Origin: Candidatus Komeilibacteria bacterium
GTDB lineage: Bacteria; Patescibacteriota; Patescibacteriia; UBA1558; S5-K13
Assembly (NCBI GenBank): GCA_030591905.1
Contig: JAUVAE010000021.1
Location: forward strand, 1-8,739
Direction: 5' to 3'
DNA length: 8,739 bases
Under the pieces are notes generated by a model, which did no database searches, was not told the origin of the DNA, and worked only from the letters and a program-made list of their open reading frames with translations. This document shows, one piece after another, positions 5,884 through 8,739 of the stretch (its first letter is position 1; every line of letters starts with the position of its first letter). Made by a program: the position numbers and the translations under genes.

Positions 5884-7041
5884 ATGGATCTTATTAAGAA
5901 AAATAATTTTTTAAACTCTCAAGCTAAGCCAAGTTTATCTAAGAGTAAGAAAAAAAAGCAACTTTCTAAAATGGATAAAATTAATGCTTATTTATTAACT
6001 TGGCAAAGAATTCCTTTAAAAGAGAAATTATTTTTTGTTCAACATTTAGTACCCATGTTAAGGGTTGGAATATCTTTATCTAAAGCCTTGCGAACTTTAG
6101 CAAAGCAATCTGGAAATAAATATTTTCAGTCAATATTGTCTGAGGTAGCAGAAAAAGTGGATGGTGGTGAAAGTATGGCTAATTCTATTAGGCCCTATGA
6201 AAAAGTTTTTGGTGAATTATTTATTAGTATGATTGAGGCTGGAGAATCTTCTGGAAATTTAGAAAATGTTTTAGAGCAACTTTATATCCAAATGAAAAAG
6301 GAGCATACTTTAATATCTAAAGTTAGAGGAGCCTTAACTTATCCAATTGTAATTTTATTTGCTATGTTTGGTATCGGAATTTTTATGTTTATTGTGGTTA
6401 TACCAAAGATGACATCTATATTTAGTGAAATGGATATTGAATTACCATTGGTAACTAGAATACTTATTAGTGTTAGTAATGCTATAGCAAATAATTTAAT
6501 AGTAGCGGTGATTCTTTTTACAGCATTTGTTCTAATATTTATTAAAGTCTTAAAAACGAAAAAAGGGAAGTATGCTTTCCATTGTTTTATTTTAAAAATG
6601 CCGATTGTAGGTTCTATAATAAAAAAGATTAATTTAGCCCGTTTCGCTCGAAATATAAGTTCTCTTTTAAAAACAGATATTATGATAGTAAAGTCTTTTC
6701 ATATTACGGCAAATGTTGTCGGAAATTTGCGTTATAAAGAGGCTATTTTAGAGATGGGTGAGCAAATTAAAAAAGGAGAAAAATTATATACCACTGCTAA
6801 AAATTATCCAAAATTATTTCCTCCAGTAGTACAGCAAATGATAAATGTTGGAGAAGAGACTGGAGAATTAGATAGTATTTTAATGGAATTAGCCGAGTTT
6901 TATGAAGGGGAAGTTGATCAAATTATGAACGACCTACCTTCTTTAATTGAGCCTTTATTAATATTAGTTTTGGGTGTAGGAGTTGGTGGTATAGCCGCGG
7001 CAATTATTATGCCTATGTATAGTCTTTCCTCATCTATTTAA
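5884..7041 (+). CDS. pilC: Type IV pilus inner-membrane platform protein PilC (GspF family)
   Basis: A 385-residue polytopic protein that couples the PilB motor to the growing pilus at the cytoplasmic membrane. It has a Lys-rich N-terminus (1-30) and two T2SSF domains: the first from about 50 to 175 with GESSGNLENVL (120-130), the second from about 253 to 378 with GEETGELD (323-330). Three membrane helices are visible near 151-173, 200-221 and 355-378. Length is slightly below the usual 400. The ATG at 5884 is preceded by AGGG with an 11-nt gap, a weak and distant Shine-Dalgarno site inside the right arm of the inverted-repeat element. The pilin-like gene starts 53 nt after the stop, so the two are probably co-expressed at least in part. 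Confidence 0.96.
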   Translation: MDLIKKNNFLNSQAKPSLSKSKKKKQLSKMDKINAYLLTWQRIPLKEKLFFVQHLVPMLRVGISLSKALRTLAKQSGNKYFQSILSEVAEKVDGGESMANSIRPYEKVFGELFISMIEAGESSGNLENVLEQLYIQMKKEHTLISKVRGALTYPIVILFAMFGIGIFMFIVVIPKMTSIFSEMDIELPLVTRILISVSNAIANNLIVAVILFTAFVLIFIKVLKTKKGKYAFHCFILKMPIVGSIIKKINLARFARNISSLLKTDIMIVKSFHITANVVGNLRYKEAILEMGEQIKKGEKLYTTAKNYPKLFPPVVQQMINVGEETGELDSILMELAEFYEGEVDQIMNDLPSLIEPLLILVLGVGVGGIAAAIIMPMYSLSSSI

Positions 7042-7067
7042 ATATAGATTTATTCGGACAATAAGTT

Positions 7068-7076
7068 TGATACAAT
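7068..7076 (+). promoter_or_regulatory. Candidate extended -10 promoter before the pilin-like gene
   Basis: TGA-TACAAT matches the extended -10 pattern with five of six bases of TATAAT. No convincing -35 box lies 17 nt upstream. A start near 7083 would leave a leader of only about 12 nt. It lies in the 53-nt gap after pilC and could give the pilin-like gene its own transcription. Confidence 0.35.
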
Positions 7077-7094
7077 TTAGAATTTATTCTTGGT

Positions 7095-8739
7095 ATGAAT
7101 AATTTTTTATATAAAAAACATCCTACGGGATTTACCCAGCACCATTTTTTTAGGGATAAAAAAAATGGTGCTGGGTTTACTCTTATAGAAGTTTTAGTAT
7201 CATTATTAATTTCAATGATGCTGGTTTTGGGTATCTATAGCTTAGTGATTTATTCTTTACATGTCACAGCTGATAATAAGTCCTTTATAGAAGCAATCGA
7301 AATAGCTAATCAAAAAATGGAACAAATTCGTAATTTATCATATAACGATGTAGGTACTCAGTCAGGATCTCCGGTTGGTGTTATTCCAGATTATGAATAT
7401 GCTTTTAGGGGAAAATATACGGTTCATACAAATATTCAATTTTATGACGATCCTTATGATGGTACTTTAGAAGATGCTACAGACGATATCTTTATTGATT
7501 ATAAAATAGCTACAATTAAAGTGAGTTGGAATGGTCATTTTGGAGAAAAAAATGTTACTGTTTTTTCAAAAGTTATTCCAGCAACAGAGGAGACTTTAGG
7601 GGGATACGGTTTATTAAAGATTATTGTTGTTGATGCTAATGGAGATCCTTTTCTAGAGGCGAATGTTCATATAGAAAATAATGCTTTAGATCCAGTAATG
7701 AATGCCGATTATGTTACAGATAACGGTATATTGTCTTTGCCTGTCTTACCAGAATTTGAATCTTATGAGATAACTGTCACTAAAGAGGGGATGGGAACAG
7801 ATAAAACATATGATCGAGATGCTGTTAATCTTAATCCTAGCAAACCTCATTTAAGTGTTACGGAGGGATTAAAAACAGAAGAGTCTTTTTCTATTGATGC
7901 TCTTAGTAATTTAACCATTAAGGCAATAAATCAGGAGCTTCCTGATAATTGGCAAGTAAATAGTGATGGTGGTTTAGATGTCCAGTCTAATTCAAATTTA
8001 ACAATTGATAACAATGGTTTTATATATTTAGTATGGGAGGATTTCCGTAGTGCTTCAGCTTCTAAAGTCTATGCTCAAAAATACGATTATACTGGTGAGC
8101 AACAATGGATACCCGATGATATAGTTATTGCTACAGCTAATAATCAAATTAATCCTTATATTTTATCCGATATAAATAATAATTCATATATTGCTTGGAA
8201 TGATGATTCTGTTGGAAATCAAGATGTATATCTAATTCAAATAACTCCAACTGGTACTTATGGCTGGGGGGCAGCTAAAAAAGTGAGTGTATTATCTGGA
8301 GAAGCTGATCAAGCAAATCCAAAATTAGCATTATTTTCTACTGGAACTTCAACAGCTATTGTCTTTGAGGATGATAGAAATACAGATATTGATTTATATT
8401 TACAATCATATGATGAAGATGGAAATCAATTATGGTTTCCTGAATCAAGAGTAAATAAAAATCCTGTTTTAGATGGTACCGATCAATATTCACCAAGCAT
8501 GGCAATTGATTCCTCTGATAATATTTATATAGCTTGGACTGATAATCGGAATGGTAATGTTGATATTTATGCTCAGAAATATAATTCTAGTGGTATAGCC
8601 CTATGGGGGGTAGATTTAAAAATTAATACTGACATTGGAACTACTAATCAATATTCACCAAGTATGGCAATTGATTCCTCTGATAATATTTATATAGCTT
8701 GGACTGATAATCGGAATGGCGATACTGATATTTATGCTC
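7095..8739 (+). CDS. Prepilin-type protein with large beta-propeller-like extracellular domain (3' end cut)
   Basis: The frame is open for 548 codons to the window edge, so the C-terminus is missing. Residues 1-27 are an unusually long prepilin leader ending KKNGAG. The peptidase site is GAG|FTLIEVLVSLLISMM, with the +5 Glu (E32) and a hydrophobic helix to about 55, as in type IV pilins and pseudopilins. Next come a pilin-like head (about 60-165), a segment like a carboxypeptidase-regulatory or Ig-like domain (170-235, LLKIIVVDANGDPFLEANVH), and from about 285 repeats of 55-58 residues with the pattern NP..A.D...IYIAW.D.R....DIYAQ...G...W. Five are visible (from about 298, 353, 408, 466 and 521); the last two are almost identical in DNA. 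This pattern fits beta-propeller blades. No Cys is present. Being next to pilC, it is probably exported and assembled by the T4P machine as a minor pilin or tip adhesin; binding is inference. No other in-frame ATG, GTG or TTG lies before the cleavage site, and no Shine-Dalgarno site is seen. Confidence 0.85.
   Translation, partial: MNNFLYKKHPTGFTQHHFFRDKKNGAGFTLIEVLVSLLISMMLVLGIYSLVIYSLHVTADNKSFIEAIEIANQKMEQIRNLSYNDVGTQSGSPVGVIPDYEYAFRGKYTVHTNIQFYDDPYDGTLEDATDDIFIDYKIATIKVSWNGHFGEKNVTVFSKVIPATEETLGGYGLLKIIVVDANGDPFLEANVHIENNALDPVMNADYVTDNGILSLPVLPEFESYEITVTKEGMGTDKTYDRDAVNLNPSKPHLSVTEGLKTEESFSIDALSNLTIKAINQELPDNWQVNSDGGLDVQSNSNLTIDNNGFIYLVWEDFRSASASKVYAQKYDYTGEQQWIPDDIVIATANNQINPYILSDINNNSYIAWNDDSVGNQDVYLIQITPTGTYGWGAAKKVSVLSGEADQANPKLALFSTGTSTAIVFEDDRNTDIDLYLQSYDEDGNQLWFPESRVNKNPVLDGTDQYSPSMAIDSSDNIYIAWTDNRNGNVDIYAQKYNSSGIALWGVDLKINTDIGTTNQYSPSMAIDSSDNIYIAWTDNRNGDTDIYA
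7134..7176. repeat. Perfect 18-bp inverted repeat within the prepilin leader codons
   Basis: Arms 7134-7151 (ACCCAGCACCATTTTTTT) and 7159-7176 are perfect reverse complements with a 7-nt loop AGGGATA. The left arm codes T14-F19 and the right arm codes K22-G27 plus the first base of F28, so it ends at the prepilin peptidase cut. The outer 11 bp are GC-richer than the surroundings. The hairpin lies about 40 nt inside the mRNA coding region. No T run follows it, so it is not a standard terminator. Confidence 0.9.
8482..8574 (+). repeat. Propeller blade repeat, copy 4 core
   Basis: This 93-nt unit (from Q464 on) recurs at 8647-8739 with a 165-nt (55-codon) period and only five base changes. It codes QYSPSMAIDSSDNIYIAW followed by TDNRNG and DIYA. 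Confidence 0.9.
8647..8739 (+). repeat. Propeller blade repeat, copy 5 core (runs to window edge)
   Basis: Second near-identical copy of the 8482-8574 unit. Of the five changes, one is silent (AGC/AGT) and four lie in the segment GGTAATGTT against GGCGATACT, which changes GNV to GDT. The strong DNA match points to recent duplication or gene conversion, and more copies may lie beyond the window. Confidence 0.9.

Overview
The window is AT-rich DNA that reads with the standard stop code; all four complete genes end in TAA. It has small spacers, almost no Shine-Dalgarno sites, a type IV pilus (T4P) operon, and long secreted proteins with CGDG-type cysteine repeats. AT-rich coding DNA with GC-rich palindromes only in the spacers fits a Patescibacteria/CPR bacterium, probably of the Parcubacteria side. 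This assignment is inference from style and protein families; the window has no phylogenetic marker.

Left part (1-2886, minus strand): two consecutive genes for exported surface proteins. The upstream one (799 aa) is mosaic: signal peptide, GNQ repeats, a CHFPPGN motif, CGDG repeats, a duplicated module of about 190 aa, and an SdrD_B-like domain that appears to be split by a second domain. The downstream one is cut by the window edge. The two share related signal peptides and an almost identical block about 30 nt upstream of each start, which suggests a duplicated promoter-plus-signal cassette.

Middle (2887-3794): a spacer with two terminator-like hairpins that share a loop heptamer and a downstream 11-mer, a small two-helix membrane protein (81 aa, minus strand), then a spacer with three palindromic elements and a probable promoter for the pilus genes.

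Right part (3795-8739, plus strand): pilB (assembly ATPase), a 352-nt spacer with nested inverted repeats, pilC (inner-membrane platform), and an incomplete gene for a large pilin-like protein. The last has a prepilin N-terminus joined to a predicted extracellular domain of beta-propeller-like repeats with a 55-58-residue period. PilB would power, and PilC anchor, a pilus or pseudopilus that carries this protein, perhaps as a tip or minor pilin adhesin. No pilT, pilM-Q, major pilin or prepilin peptidase lies in the window.

The most unusual points are the perfect 18-bp inverted repeat inside the prepilin leader codons, ending exactly at the peptidase site; the ACCCTGTTAAAT/ATTTAACAGGGT inverted-repeat family in both spacers flanking pilB; and the pilin-propeller fusion.
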